From Clostridium fessum (GTDB lineage Bacteria > Bacillota > Clostridia > Lachnospirales > Lachnospiraceae), in NCBI RefSeq assembly GCF_003024715.1, contig NZ_PYLO01000004.1:1-64000 (forward strand): a DNA stretch of 64,000 nucleotides, in the 5' to 3' direction. The notes under the pieces were generated by a model. The model searched no databases and was not told the origin of the DNA. It saw nothing but the letters and a program-made list of their open reading frames with translations. Each line of letters starts with the position of its first letter. The first letter of the stretch is position 1. This document shows, piece by piece, positions 43,640 to 52,310 of the stretch. A program made the position numbers and the translations under genes.

Positions 43640-44284
43640 ATGGGAAATAAAAATCTGATTATCACAATCGAGAGGGAGTACGGAAGCGGAGGACGTATTG
43701 TGGGACGCAAGCTGGCAGAGGAGCTGGGGCTTCATTTCTACGACGATGAGATCTTAAAGATGGCGTCGGAGAAGAGTGCGGTTGGAGAGGAATTTTTCCG
43801 TTTAGCGGATGAGAAAGCGGGAAACAACCTGCTTCACCGTCTGACTGGCGCGAAGAAGGCAGATGTGTTCGGAAAGCCGTCCCTGAAAGGCGATGTGACA
43901 TCGCCGGATAACCTGTTTAAATTCCAGGCGATGGTGATGCGGGAGCTGGCAGAACAGGAACCGTGCGTATTTGTAGGTCGTGCGGCTGGCTATGTGCTGG
44001 ATCAGGACGAGGAGATCGAAAATCTGATCCGCATCTTTGTCTATGCCGACCGTGTGCGCCGCGTGCAGCGCGTTATGGAAGTAGACTGCATCAGTGAAGA
44101 AAGAGCGAAGAAGCGCATCCGGAAGATTGAGAATGAGCGGAAGAATTATTATAAATATTTTACCGGAAATGACTGGAAAAATATGAAGAACTACGATCTT
44201 CCGATCAATACGACCCGCCTCGGACTGGACGAGACGGCGGAGCTGATCAAGGAATATGTGAAGCTGCGCGGGTATATGAAGTAG
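43640..44284 (+). CDS. Cytidylate kinase-like family protein
   Basis: P-loop kinase-like protein of 214 residues (Cmk2/cytidylate_kin2 group). ATG 43640 has GGTGGAG upstream. The phosphate-binding loop reads EREYGSGGRIVGRKLAEELG, with Gly-Ser-Gly-Gly-Arg in place of a canonical GKGT. The DDEIL and FVGRAAGYVL segments are family features. The substrate of this group is not settled. Stand-alone between galK and the DUF975 gene. Confidence 0.88.
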   Translation: MGNKNLIITIEREYGSGGRIVGRKLAEELGLHFYDDEILKMASEKSAVGEEFFRLADEKAGNNLLHRLTGAKKADVFGKPSLKGDVTSPDNLFKFQAMVMRELAEQEPCVFVGRAAGYVLDQDEEIENLIRIFVYADRVRRVQRVMEVDCISEERAKKRIRKIENERKNYYKYFTGNDWKNMKNYDLPINTTRLGLDETAELIKEYVKLRGYMK

Positions 44285-44503
44285 GGAAAAATGAAAACAA
44301 CCTGTCTGTGATGCAGGCTAAAAATTTCAGTTGAAGATTGTAGGAAGCAGGGCAGATTTGGAAGATGAGAAGTGCCAGCGGATCGCCAGCTCAATCAGCT
44401 CCCAGAATGCTGGGAGAGTGATTCCGGCATTCTGAATTTTCCTTTGACGACAGTAGAATCATTACGAGCTTATTACAAATTATTTACGGTTTGAAGTGGC
44501 ATA

Positions 44504-44533
44504 TTGACGGTCAAAATGGAAAAATGATACAAT
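44504..44533 (+). promoter_or_regulatory. Promoter of DUF975 gene
   Basis: TTGACG at 44504-44509 and TACAAT at 44528-44533 (18-nt spacing), 28 bases before the ATG. The rest of the 276-base gap after the kinase-like gene holds CTCCCAGAATGCTGGGAG, a small hairpin, and no gene. Confidence 0.55.
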
Positions 44534-44560
44534 GATTTCAGAAAGAAAGGGGGCAAAAGC

Positions 44561-45403
44561 ATGAGAAGTGCATCTGAATTTAGGCAAATGGCGCGTGAGA
44601 CACTGCGCGGAAACTGGAAACTTGCGATGGGAACGGGATTAGCAGCGTCCCTGATTGGTGCGGAGATTGCCGATACGGCGCCAAATGGAATATCAGAGCT
44701 GCAAAAAGTGATACAGGCACGACCGGAAGTGAAGAATGTGCTGACGCAGGTATTTCTGATGCGCAGCATGCTTCTGCCCTTGGTGCTTTTGCTTATCTGG
44801 GGCTTGATGGTGGTTATTATTGGAGGTGCGGGGCAGATGGGATACGCCCGTTTCCATCTGAATCTGGCAGAGAAAAAGGAAGCATCCTTTTCTGATTTAT
44901 TTTCCCAGTTTTCGCGGATCACAGATGGCGTGGCGATGGTATTTGTGCGCGGCTTTTATATATTTTGCTGGACCTGCCTGTTTTTCGTTCCGGGTTTCAT
45001 AAAGACGTACAGCTATGCGATGACACCATATGTGCTGATGGAACATCCAGAATATTCCGCCAACGAGGCGATCACCGAGTCGCGCCGCCTGATGGATGGG
45101 AAAAAATGGAATTTATTCTGCCTGACCTTTAGCTTTATCGGCTGGCGGCTGATCTGCAGCATTCAATATATAATACCAGCGGTTCTTTTGTATACACAGG
45201 GAAGGCTCAGCGGTGTGACCGTGCTGTTTCTGGTAGGGCTGATGGGACCGCTCAATATTGGCTATCTGTTTCTGCGCCCATATGAGGAGGCGGCATTTGC
45301 GGCATTTTATAGGGACGTGCGGGATGAGAAGAGGGAAATAGAAGAGATAGAAATGCGGGATAAGTGGAGTGAGAATGAGCCGGAGGAAAGTGAAAATGCG
45401 TGA
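44561..45403 (+). CDS. DUF975 family integral membrane protein
   Basis: Membrane protein of 280 residues with five to six helices, matching DUF975: N-terminal SEFRQMARETLRGNWKLA, later the helix pair ending FVPGFIKTYSYAMTPYVLMEHPEYSANEAI with ESRRLMDGKKWNLFCL (quoted in parts). The C-terminal tail is strongly acidic and charged. The function of the family is unknown. Start ATG 44561 follows GAAAGGGGG. Confidence 0.88.
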   Translation: MRSASEFRQMARETLRGNWKLAMGTGLAASLIGAEIADTAPNGISELQKVIQARPEVKNVLTQVFLMRSMLLPLVLLLIWGLMVVIIGGAGQMGYARFHLNLAEKKEASFSDLFSQFSRITDGVAMVFVRGFYIFCWTCLFFVPGFIKTYSYAMTPYVLMEHPEYSANEAITESRRLMDGKKWNLFCLTFSFIGWRLICSIQYIIPAVLLYTQGRLSGVTVLFLVGLMGPLNIGYLFLRPYEEAAFAAFYRDVRDEKREIEEIEMRDKWSENEPEESENA

Positions 45404-45530
45404 ACTCTGTCTGTACAAAAATGAAATCATTTGCATAGAACTGTGCTTGTGTAAGAATAGACGGAACAATAAAAATCTTTGAAAATCAAATTGGCGAAAG
45501 CCCAAAATAAGAATCTGTAATCAAAAATTT

Positions 45531-45574
45531 CCTCAGAAAGTGGTCAAAATGAAAGCTTTCTGAGGAGTTTTTTT
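45531..45574. terminator. Bidirectional terminator between DUF975 and MATE genes
   Basis: CCTCAGAAAG / CTTTCTGAGG hairpin with a T-run on the plus side, between convergent genes. Confidence 0.8.
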
Positions 45575-45596
45575 GAGTTGTATTATTTATTTTGTT

Positions 45597-46967
45597 TTAG
45601 TCCATCCGTGCTTTCTCAGACAGCAAATGTTTCTGGCAATAGAAGAATGCCGGAATCAGAAATGCATCGGCGAGCAGCCATGCAAGCGGCGAGGCAAAAC
45701 AGATGATGATGTAGCCAAAGATCGGTACCAGCAGGAAGCCGACCATGGCGCGGGCGATCATTTCGCAGACACCTGCCAGGATGGCGAGCAGGCTGTAGCC
45801 CATTCCCTGAATCGTGAAACGCCATACATTGACGATTGTCAGAGGTATGTAGAACAGGGAGTTGAAGGTCAGGAACAGGTGCGCCTGATGGATTACAACT
45901 GTTTCCGAGGCATCGACGAAGAGAAGCGGAATCACGCCGCCAAACACGGTCAGCACGATGCACGCCGCAATGGAGTAGATGCCGCCGATGAGAGTCGCGG
46001 ACCGGACGCCCTGGCGGATGCGGTCTACCTTTCCGGCACCGGCGTTCTGTCCGGCGTAGGTTGCCATCGTGCCGCCCAGCGCGTCAAACGGGCAGCAGAA
46101 GAACATGCCGATCTTCTGACCTGCGGTGACGGAGGCAACCGCGATGGAACCTAGGGAGTTGATGGCAGTCTGGATGACAACCGAGCCGATCGCGGTAATC
46201 GAATACTGGAGTCCCATCGGCACACCCATTTTGCAGAGAATGTAAATGTGTCTGCCGCTGATGCGCGTTTCCTCATGGTGCATATGCAGGATTTCAAATT
46301 TTTTCTTCATATAGATCAGGCAGAGAATACCGGATACTGCCTGAGAGATAACAGTTGCATAGGCAGCTCCGGCGGTGCCGGTTCCGATCTGTACGATGAA
46401 AAGCAGATCCAGCGCAATGTTTAAAAGGCTGGATAAAATCAGGAAATAGACCGGCGTTTTGGAGTCGCCGAGCGCACGGATGATGCCCGCCAGCGTATTG
46501 TACAGGTAGGTTGCCGGGATACCGGCGAATACGAAGAAAATGTAGCTGTACGCGCCGTCAATGATATTGTCCGGCGTCTGCATCCAGACGAGAATCTGGC
46601 GTGTCATCAGGCAGACGATCACGGTCATGATCACGGCAAAACAGGAGGCGATCCATCCGGCATTAGCGACGAAACGGCGCATGTCCTTGTAATCCTGTGC
46701 GCCGAACCGCTGTGCAACCGGAATGGAAAACCCGGTGCAGACGCCGATGACGAAACCGTTAATCATAAAGTTGATGGCGGAGGTGGAACCGACCGAAGCC
46801 AGTGCATCGACACCGAGAAATTTTCCAACAATGATCGTATCGACCATGCTGTAAAACTGCTGGAACAGAAGTCCCATCAGCATCGGAACCGCAAAGCCCA
46901 GAATCAGCTTTGCCGGGCTCCCGTTTGTCATATCTTTTATGGTAGAGCGTTGCGAAGAGCGGCTCAT
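45597..46967 (-). CDS. MATE family efflux transporter (second copy)
   Basis: Second MATE exporter, 456 residues, twelve helices. It opens with a polar head then LILGFAVPMLMGLLFQQFYS and MVDTIIVGKFLGVDALASVG, the classic MATE start. The segment FDALGGTMATYAGQNAGAG near residue 280 is the second-half signature. It is only distantly similar to the MATE at 14459. Transcribed alone on the reverse strand. Confidence 0.93.
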   Translation of the reverse strand: MSRSSQRSTIKDMTNGSPAKLILGFAVPMLMGLLFQQFYSMVDTIIVGKFLGVDALASVGSTSAINFMINGFVIGVCTGFSIPVAQRFGAQDYKDMRRFVANAGWIASCFAVIMTVIVCLMTRQILVWMQTPDNIIDGAYSYIFFVFAGIPATYLYNTLAGIIRALGDSKTPVYFLILSSLLNIALDLLFIVQIGTGTAGAAYATVISQAVSGILCLIYMKKKFEILHMHHEETRISGRHIYILCKMGVPMGLQYSITAIGSVVIQTAINSLGSIAVASVTAGQKIGMFFCCPFDALGGTMATYAGQNAGAGKVDRIRQGVRSATLIGGIYSIAACIVLTVFGGVIPLLFVDASETVVIHQAHLFLTFNSLFYIPLTIVNVWRFTIQGMGYSLLAILAGVCEMIARAMVGFLLVPIFGYIIICFASPLAWLLADAFLIPAFFYCQKHLLSEKARMD

Positions 46968-47169
46968 GGAAAAACCATCCTTTCTAAAAAACGATTATAA
47001 AACTCTGAGAGTAGATTTTATAAGAAATATATAAAATTGGCAATCCGAAAAATCACGAAAAAAAGAAAAATAGAGGCACTTTTTTTGTGATATAGAAGCG
47101 GGCTGGTCAGCACGCGGTATTTTACAATCAGTGACATACATGGTATCATAACGGGTAGAGTGATTTTTA

Positions 47170-47295
47170 TTTCATAGGAAATTACGTCCTATGAAACAAA
47201 AAACGCTTCGCGAGGATGCGCACTCGCGCGAAGCAGAAACATGTCGCAAGCGACCGCGCGAGACGCCCGAATGTGCCAAGGCACATTCTTTTTCA
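47170..47295 (+). repeat. Family B structured intergenic repeat, copy B3
   Basis: Third full copy: TTCATAGGAAATTACGTCC palindrome and AAACAAAAA, then GCGCACTCGCGCGAAG, GTCGCAAGCGAC, and the terminal AATGTGCC-AA-GGCACATT hairpin with a T-run. A truncated copy of the first module (TAGGAAAAAGCGTCCTATGAAAC) lies at 22538 before the OadB-like gene. The hairpin sits just upstream of the GTPase-nuclease gene. Confidence 0.7.
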
Positions 47296-47322
47296 TATAG
47301 AACGGAAATGAGGGTAACATAC

Positions 47323-50169
47323 ATGAAGAGACTGGCGGTGGGAATCCTGGCGCACGTAGATGCGGGGAAGACAACATTATCAGAGGCGATGCTCTATGCG
47401 GGTGGCATGATCCGCCATCTGGGGCGGGTGGACAAGGGCGATGCGTTCCTGGACACATATGAATTGGAGAAAAAGCGCGGAATCACGATTTTTTCCAAGC
47501 AGGCGCGGCTTGCATGGGATGATATGGATGTGACGCTCTTGGACACGCCGGGACATGTGGATTTTTCAGCGGAAATGGAGCGGGTGCTTCAGGTGCTGGA
47601 CTATGCGGTGCTGGTTATCAGCGGTTCAGACGGCGTGCAGGGACATACAAGGACGCTGTGGCGGCTGCTGGCGCGCTACCAGATTCCGGCGTTCCTTTTT
47701 ATCAATAAAATGGATCTGGCGCCGGGACGGGAACAGGAGATCCTGCGCGACCTAAAAGAGTCGCTGGGCGGCAACTTCGTTGATTTTGGTGCGGACGGGA
47801 CGGAAAGTTTCTATGAAGAGGTAGCAGTCAGCGGCGAAGCGGAATTGGAGGAATTTCTGGAGACGGGACAGGTGTCTAAAGATGCGATCCGCAGCCGGAT
47901 TGCCAGCCGGGATCTGTTTCCGTGTTATTTTGGTTCGGCGCTCAAAAATACGGGCGTGGAAGAATTTATGCGCAGTTTGGAAGAATATACGCTGGAACCA
48001 GTGTATCCGGACGAATTTGGGGCGAAAATATTTAAAATTGTGCGCGACAGCCAGGGCGAACGCCTGACTTATATGAAGATCACGGGCGGCGTGCTGCATG
48101 TCAAAGACCGGATCGGCGAGGAAAAGGTAAATCAGCTCCGCTTGTATTCAGGCGATAAGTATGAGGCGGTGAGCGAGGCACCGGCGGGCATGATCTGTGC
48201 GGCGACGGGACTTTTGCACACGAAACCGGGCGAGGGGCTGGGAAGCTGTGAGATGGGAGCAGAACCAGTGCTGGAGCCGGTTCTTACCTACCGGGTGGAA
48301 CTTCCGTATGATGTAGATGCGGCGGCTATGCTTCCGAAGCTTCTGCAGCTGGAGGAGGAAGAGCCGGAGCTGCATATCGTGTGGGAAGAGGAGAAAAAGG
48401 AGATCCACGCCCAGATCATGGGCGAGATCCAGATGGAGATCTTAAAAAGCCTGATTGCGGAGCGGTTTGGAGTCGAGGTGCGCTTTGGCGGACGCAGTAT
48501 TGTATACAAAGAGACTATCACCGATACGGTGGAGGGCGTCGGTCATTTTGAGCCGCTCCGCCATTATGCGGAGGTACATCTGCTTCTGGAGCCGGGAGAA
48601 CCGGGCAGCGGGCTGGTGTTTGATACCGATTGCAGTGAAGATATTTTAAGTAAAAACTGGCAGCGGCTGGTGCTGACGCATCTGGAAGAAAAGGTACACC
48701 GGGGTGTTCTGATTGGGGCACCGATCACGGATATGAAAATTACGCTGAAATCGGGACGCGCCCATGTGAAACATACAGAAGGCGGCGATTTCCGACAGTC
48801 CGTGTACCGGGCGGTCCGTCAGGGACTGATGCAGGCGCATTCGGTGCTGTTGGAACCATTTTATGCCTTTCACCTGACGATACCGGACAAGATGGTGGGA
48901 CGTGCAATGACCGATCTGGAGCGGCGGTTTGCCGTCTTTGAGGGACCGGCGCTGGAGGACGGGCAGGCAATATTAACCGGACGTGCCCCGGTATCGGCAC
49001 TCGATGGATATCAGACGGAGGTGACGGCGTACACGGGCGGATTGGGACAGATGATCTGCACGCTTGATGGCTACGGACCATGCCACAATGAAGAAGAAAT
49101 CATTGTGGCAGCTGGGTATGATCCGGATGCGGATTTGGCAAACCCGAGCGGATCTGTTTTCTGTACGCACGGAGCGGGATTTGTCGTCAACTGGGATGAG
49201 GTCAAAGACTATATGCATCTGGAAAGCTGCCTGGGCGATTCCAATGGAAAACGGCGGATGGATGCGATCCCTGAGCTGGGTGCGCGCTCCTCGGATGGAC
49301 AGGGCGGCGGCGCTTCGGAAGAAATGTGGATCGGAACGGACGAGGTCGATGCGATTCTCGCTCGCACCTACCATGCAAATAAAAAGGAAGACGGCGGAAA
49401 ACGCCGGTGGGGCGGAAAGAGCAAACGCCCGGCGGAAACCTATGGTGCCGGAGTGTACGGAGAGACGGCGCGGAGGCAGGAAGCGGTGAGACAGAAGAGC
49501 GATTCGAAAGTCGGGACAGCTGAAACTTTGGCATCTGGAAGTGAAGGAAAATCGGGAAGTTCTGTGGCTGGAAATGCAGGAAAATTGGAACATGCAGGCA
49601 AAGCGCCGGAAAGTGGCGGAGCGGGCAGCAGAACCGGCGGCTCCAAAGGGAAAATGGCATCGGCGGTACGGGAATACTTGCTGGTAGATGGCTACAACAT
49701 TATTTTCTCCTGGGATGAGTTAAATGAGCTGGCGAAGATCAACATTGATAGCGCCCGTGGTAAGCTGCTGGATATTCTCTGCGATTATCAGGGAAGCCGC
49801 GGTATCGAGGTGATAGCGGTGTTCGACGCCTACCGGGTGCAGGGACACCGGACGGAGGTGACGGATTACCATAACATTCATGTAGTCTTTACGAAAGAGG
49901 CGGAGACAGCTGACCAGTATATCGAGAAATTTGCCCATGAAAATGGGCGGAAATATACGGTGATGGTAGCAACCTCCGACCGTCTGGAACAGATCATCAT
50001 CCGTGGGCAGGGCTGCGGGCTGTATTCGGCGCGGGATTTTGAGGAAGAGGTAGATCGTGTGAAGAATCAGACACGTGAGCATACCAACCGACCGCATAGC
50101 GGACATAAAAATTATCTGCTGGATTCGGTGCCGGAGGAGGTGCTGCGGCAGGTAAAGAAGGACGAGTAA
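47323..50169 (+). CDS. TetM-like ribosomal GTPase fused to YacP/Rae1-type NYN nuclease domain
   Basis: A 948-residue two-part protein. ATG 47323 is chosen (GAGGG eight bases upstream); the frame before it runs through repeat B3. Residues 1-690 resemble EF-G-like ribosomal protection proteins (TetM/TetO): GTPase motifs AHVDAGKTT (10-18), DTPGHVDF (74-81) and NKMD (128-131), then domains II-V with FGGRSIVYKETI and GGLGQMI. A low-complexity linker (about 690-780, rich in G, S, K, A) leads to a C-terminal NYN/YacP domain (782-945): LLVDGYNIIFSW, VFDAYRVQG, YIEKFA and VATSDRLEQ, with the acidic residues of PIN-like nucleases. YacP (Rae1) in Bacillus cuts mRNA in the ribosomal A site, so the fusion probably brings a nuclease to the ribosome. 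Tetracycline resistance is not implied. Confidence 0.9.
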   Translation: MKRLAVGILAHVDAGKTTLSEAMLYAGGMIRHLGRVDKGDAFLDTYELEKKRGITIFSKQARLAWDDMDVTLLDTPGHVDFSAEMERVLQVLDYAVLVISGSDGVQGHTRTLWRLLARYQIPAFLFINKMDLAPGREQEILRDLKESLGGNFVDFGADGTESFYEEVAVSGEAELEEFLETGQVSKDAIRSRIASRDLFPCYFGSALKNTGVEEFMRSLEEYTLEPVYPDEFGAKIFKIVRDSQGERLTYMKITGGVLHVKDRIGEEKVNQLRLYSGDKYEAVSEAPAGMICAATGLLHTKPGEGLGSCEMGAEPVLEPVLTYRVELPYDVDAAAMLPKLLQLEEEEPELHIVWEEEKKEIHAQIMGEIQMEILKSLIAERFGVEVRFGGRSIVYKETITDTVEGVGHFEPLRHYAEVHLLLEPGEPGSGLVFDTDCSEDILSKNWQRLVLTHLEEKVHRGVLIGAPITDMKITLKSGRAHVKHTEGGDFRQSVYRAVRQGLMQAHSVLLEPFYAFHLTIPDKMVGRAMTDLERRFAVFEGPALEDGQAILTGRAPVSALDGYQTEVTAYTGGLGQMICTLDGYGPCHNEEEIIVAAGYDPDADLANPSGSVFCTHGAGFVVNWDEVKDYMHLESCLGDSNGKRRMDAIPELGARSSDGQGGGASEEMWIGTDEVDAILARTYHANKKEDGGKRRWGGKSKRPAETYGAGVYGETARRQEAVRQKSDSKVGTAETLASGSEGKSGSSVAGNAGKLEHAGKAPESGGAGSRTGGSKGKMASAVREYLLVDGYNIIFSWDELNELAKINIDSARGKLLDILCDYQGSRGIEVIAVFDAYRVQGHRTEVTDYHNIHVVFTKEAETADQYIEKFAHENGRKYTVMVATSDRLEQIIIRGQGCGLYSARDFEEEVDRVKNQTREHTNRPHSGHKNYLLDSVPEEVLRQVKKDE

Positions 50170-50196
50170 TGTATAAAAAGCGGATTTTCGTATAGA

Positions 50197-50289
50197 TTAC
50201 TCGAAGGCATGAATCAGATCCTTATGCATAAATTCTATCAGTTCTGCTGCCGCTGCACTCGGGCTGCCGGTTTCGATGGCGGAAAGCAT
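50197..50289 (-). pseudogene. Fragment resembling the C-terminus of a GntR (FCD) regulator
   Basis: A 30-residue reverse-strand frame reads MLSAIETGSPSAAAELIEF and then MHKDLIHAFE before a stop, which resembles the end of the FCD ligand domain of GntR regulators. No upstream part of the gene follows; beyond it the sequence becomes AT-rich and has a small ATGCAGA/TCTGCAT hairpin. The rest of 50170-50673 holds nothing I can identify. It marks the edge of the island. Confidence 0.35.
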
Positions 50290-50673
50290 GGTTCAGTTAA
50301 GGGAATATGCAGAAAAATCTGCATTGTACATTACAAGGAAAATACTCACATGTGCTGCAAAAATATTTTAAGGTATGACGAAAAGACAGAATGCACATCG
50401 GTCACGTTAAGAAATATAATAGGGATGAGATTTGAGCTGCTCGATACATGAAATCCCTGTTTCTCTTTGGGCGGATGTTAATAGGATATTTAAGGTTGGG
50501 TCTGATAGGAGTCAGATGCCTTTGTATGAGAAGCATGCTCTCAGTTTTGTCACCGCTGCTTTTCAGATTTGCCCTGCATCTGGATCATAAACTGTATATA
50601 CTCCTTAAAAGCAAGTTTCAAAAAATTGAAGAGAAACCGTATATAGATAATACCTTGCCGGACTTCATTTTCG

Positions 50674-51303
50674 ATGGAGTCCGGCGTTCTGTATCCAGAA
50701 ATCGCATTTCCTGTGTCGGCGAAAAGTGTTACACTGTTGGATATTCTGAAAAAGCAGAAGGCAAGTAAATACTCCGGCGAGATCTACCACAAAACACAGA
50801 TTGATTTGACATACTATTCCAACCATATAGAAGGAAGCCGACTGACCCACGATCAGACCCGGTATATCTTTGAAACCAATACTATCGGTGTAGAAAAAGA
50901 AGTGCTGAACGTGGATGACGTGATTGAAACAGCAAATCACTTCTGCTGCATTGACATGATCATTGATCATGCAAAAGCAGCTCTGACGGAAAAGTTCATC
51001 AAAGAGCTTCACTTGGTTTTGAAGAACGGCACCAGCGATTCCAGAAAAGATTGGTATGCGGTTGGCGATTATAAGAAACTTCCGAATGAAGTCGGCGGTA
51101 TGGATACCGCCCTTCCGGAAGAAGTTGCCGATAAAATGAAGGTATTGCTGACGGAATATAATGCCAAAGAAGAAAAGACCTTTGAGGACATTCTGGACTT
51201 TCATGTGAAGTTTGAGCGGATTCATCCGTTCCAGGATGATGATGTTATAATAAGGACAAAGTTAGAGAAACCCAGTAAAATCAAGGGGTTAGCACTAATT
51301 TAG
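50674..51303 (+). pseudogene. Truncated Fic family protein
   Basis: A 209-residue frame matches the N-terminal and central part of Fic AMP-transferases: DLTYYSNHIEGSRLTHDQTR, then a helical region and FHVKFERIHPFQD. The catalytic motif HPFxDGNGR breaks right there (HPFQDDD) and the following residues are unrelated, so the active-site Asn-Gly-Arg is lost. A hairpin GCCGGACT / AGTCCGGC at 50657-50685 overlaps the nominal start. It is a dead remnant of a toxin or effector gene. Confidence 0.8.
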
Positions 51304-51355
51304 TTCTTATTTTTATACCAATTTAGCGGTGGGATAAGGCAGCGCTGTTATATCA

Positions 51356-51586
51356 AAACCGAAAATCCAAGTCAGTATCGCAGATAACAGATTAGAAGTA
51401 ATCGGCATTGATCATGGCTGGTCGATGATGAAAACAATATCTCAGGTATTTGTCACAGGAGTTAAGGAGATAACAACAACTCCGGCACTCTTTGGTGATG
51501 TACTTGAGTATGAGGGAAAGTACTACAAGATTGGAACTGTAAGGCAGGAGGTCAAATGGTATTTCACAAAAGGTTTTGACAGATAG
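51356..51586 (+). pseudogene. N-terminal fragment of a ParM/StbA-like actin-fold protein
   Basis: About 75 residues without a proper start match plasmid-segregation ParM/StbA-like proteins: IDHGWSMMKTISQVFVTGV and FGDVLEYEGKYYKIGTVRQEV. The frame then shifts into foreign sequence (WYFTKGFDR) and stops. This is a remnant of a plasmid or conjugative element. Confidence 0.65.
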
Positions 51587-51752
51587 TTTAAGACAAATGA
51601 TGAGTGATGGACTGGCATATCGCCACGATTACCATGAGCAGCCACCGAGAGTTGAATACGGATTAACGGAACTCGGAACAAAAATGCTTCCAATTGTTAA
51701 TTCACTTGCTGACTTTGGTAACTACTATAAATCACTTATTGAACAGAATTAA
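51573..51752 (+). pseudogene. C-terminal fragment of an HxlR family regulator
   Basis: About 59 residues correspond to the second half of an HxlR winged helix: VLTDSLRQMMSDGLAYR, PPRVEYGLTELGTKMLPIV and a closing NSLADFGNYYK. The first half of the gene is missing and is replaced by the ParM-like fragment, which it slightly overlaps in another frame. The junction shows a deletion between unrelated genes. Confidence 0.7.
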
Positions 51753-51814
51753 GTACGTTAGTATTTGAAAAGCTCGAACAATCGGAATTTACTTCTACTT
51801 AGACATACAAACTG

Positions 51815-51869
51815 TTGACAGTAAAACTCCTATATAGTATTATTTGATAAAATACTATATAGGAGTTTT
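51815..51869 (+). promoter_or_regulatory. Promoter with 19-bp perfect palindromic operator
   Basis: TTGACA at 51815-51820 and TATTAT at 51838-51843 (17-nt spacing). Perfect 19-bp arms AAAACTCCTATATAGTATT and its complement (51823-51841 and 51851-51869) surround a 9-base centre. The arms cover the spacer, -10 and ribosome binding site, an ideal site for autorepression by the MarR protein that starts at 51873. The palindrome may also hide the ribosome binding site in the RNA. Confidence 0.85.
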
Positions 51870-51872
51870 TGT

Positions 51873-52310
51873 ATGAAAATGAATGGCGGATTTCTTGTTA
51901 CCAAAATAAAACAACTTGGAGATCGAATCTTTGAGAAGATTCTCAGCGAAAAGAATATTGATGCGTTTAACGGAGCCCAAGGGCGTATTCTTTATGTACT
52001 GTGGCAGGAAGATGGAATCTCTATCAGGTCACTCTCGATTAAATGTGGATTAGCGATAACTTCTCTTACTACGATGCTGGAAAGAATGGAAAATCAAGGG
52101 CTGATAAGACGCATTCAGTCTGAAACGGACAAAAGGAAAACACTCCTGTTTCTGACTGAAAAAGCACATGCCTTAAAGGACGAATACGATTCTGTATCTG
52201 ATAAAATGGGCAGTATTTACTACAAAGGTTTTTCGGAGGAAGAAATTACCCAGTTTGAGGAATACCTCGACCGCATCAGAAAGAATCTTGAGGAGTGGCA
52301 GAAATCATGA
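51873..52310 (+). CDS. MarR family regulator of radical SAM mobile pair
   Basis: MarR winged-helix regulator of 145 residues. The DNA-binding part includes GRILYVLWQEDGISIRSLS, GLAITSLTTMLERMENQGLI and RRIQSETDKRKTLLFLT. ATG 51873 follows AGGAG within the palindrome. Its stop codon overlaps the start of the first radical SAM gene (ATGA), so the three genes form one translationally coupled operon. It most likely represses its own operon through the 19-bp palindrome. Confidence 0.92.
   Translation: MKMNGGFLVTKIKQLGDRIFEKILSEKNIDAFNGAQGRILYVLWQEDGISIRSLSIKCGLAITSLTTMLERMENQGLIRRIQSETDKRKTLLFLTEKAHALKDEYDSVSDKMGSIYYKGFSEEEITQFEEYLDRIRKNLEEWQKS

Noticed and set aside
47191-47322. N-terminal extension of the GTPase-nuclease protein
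   Set aside because: It is a translation of repeat B3; the conserved GTPase start MKRLAVGILAHVDAGKTT begins at 47323.
47323-50169. Acquired tetracycline resistance gene
   Set aside because: The protein is much longer than TetM/TetO, has a nuclease domain, matches the local base composition and lacks mobile flanks, so a chromosomal translation factor is more likely.
50209-50768. Two forward frames after the GTPase-nuclease gene
   Set aside because: No family character, poor start sites, many rare residues; the region looks like degraded DNA.
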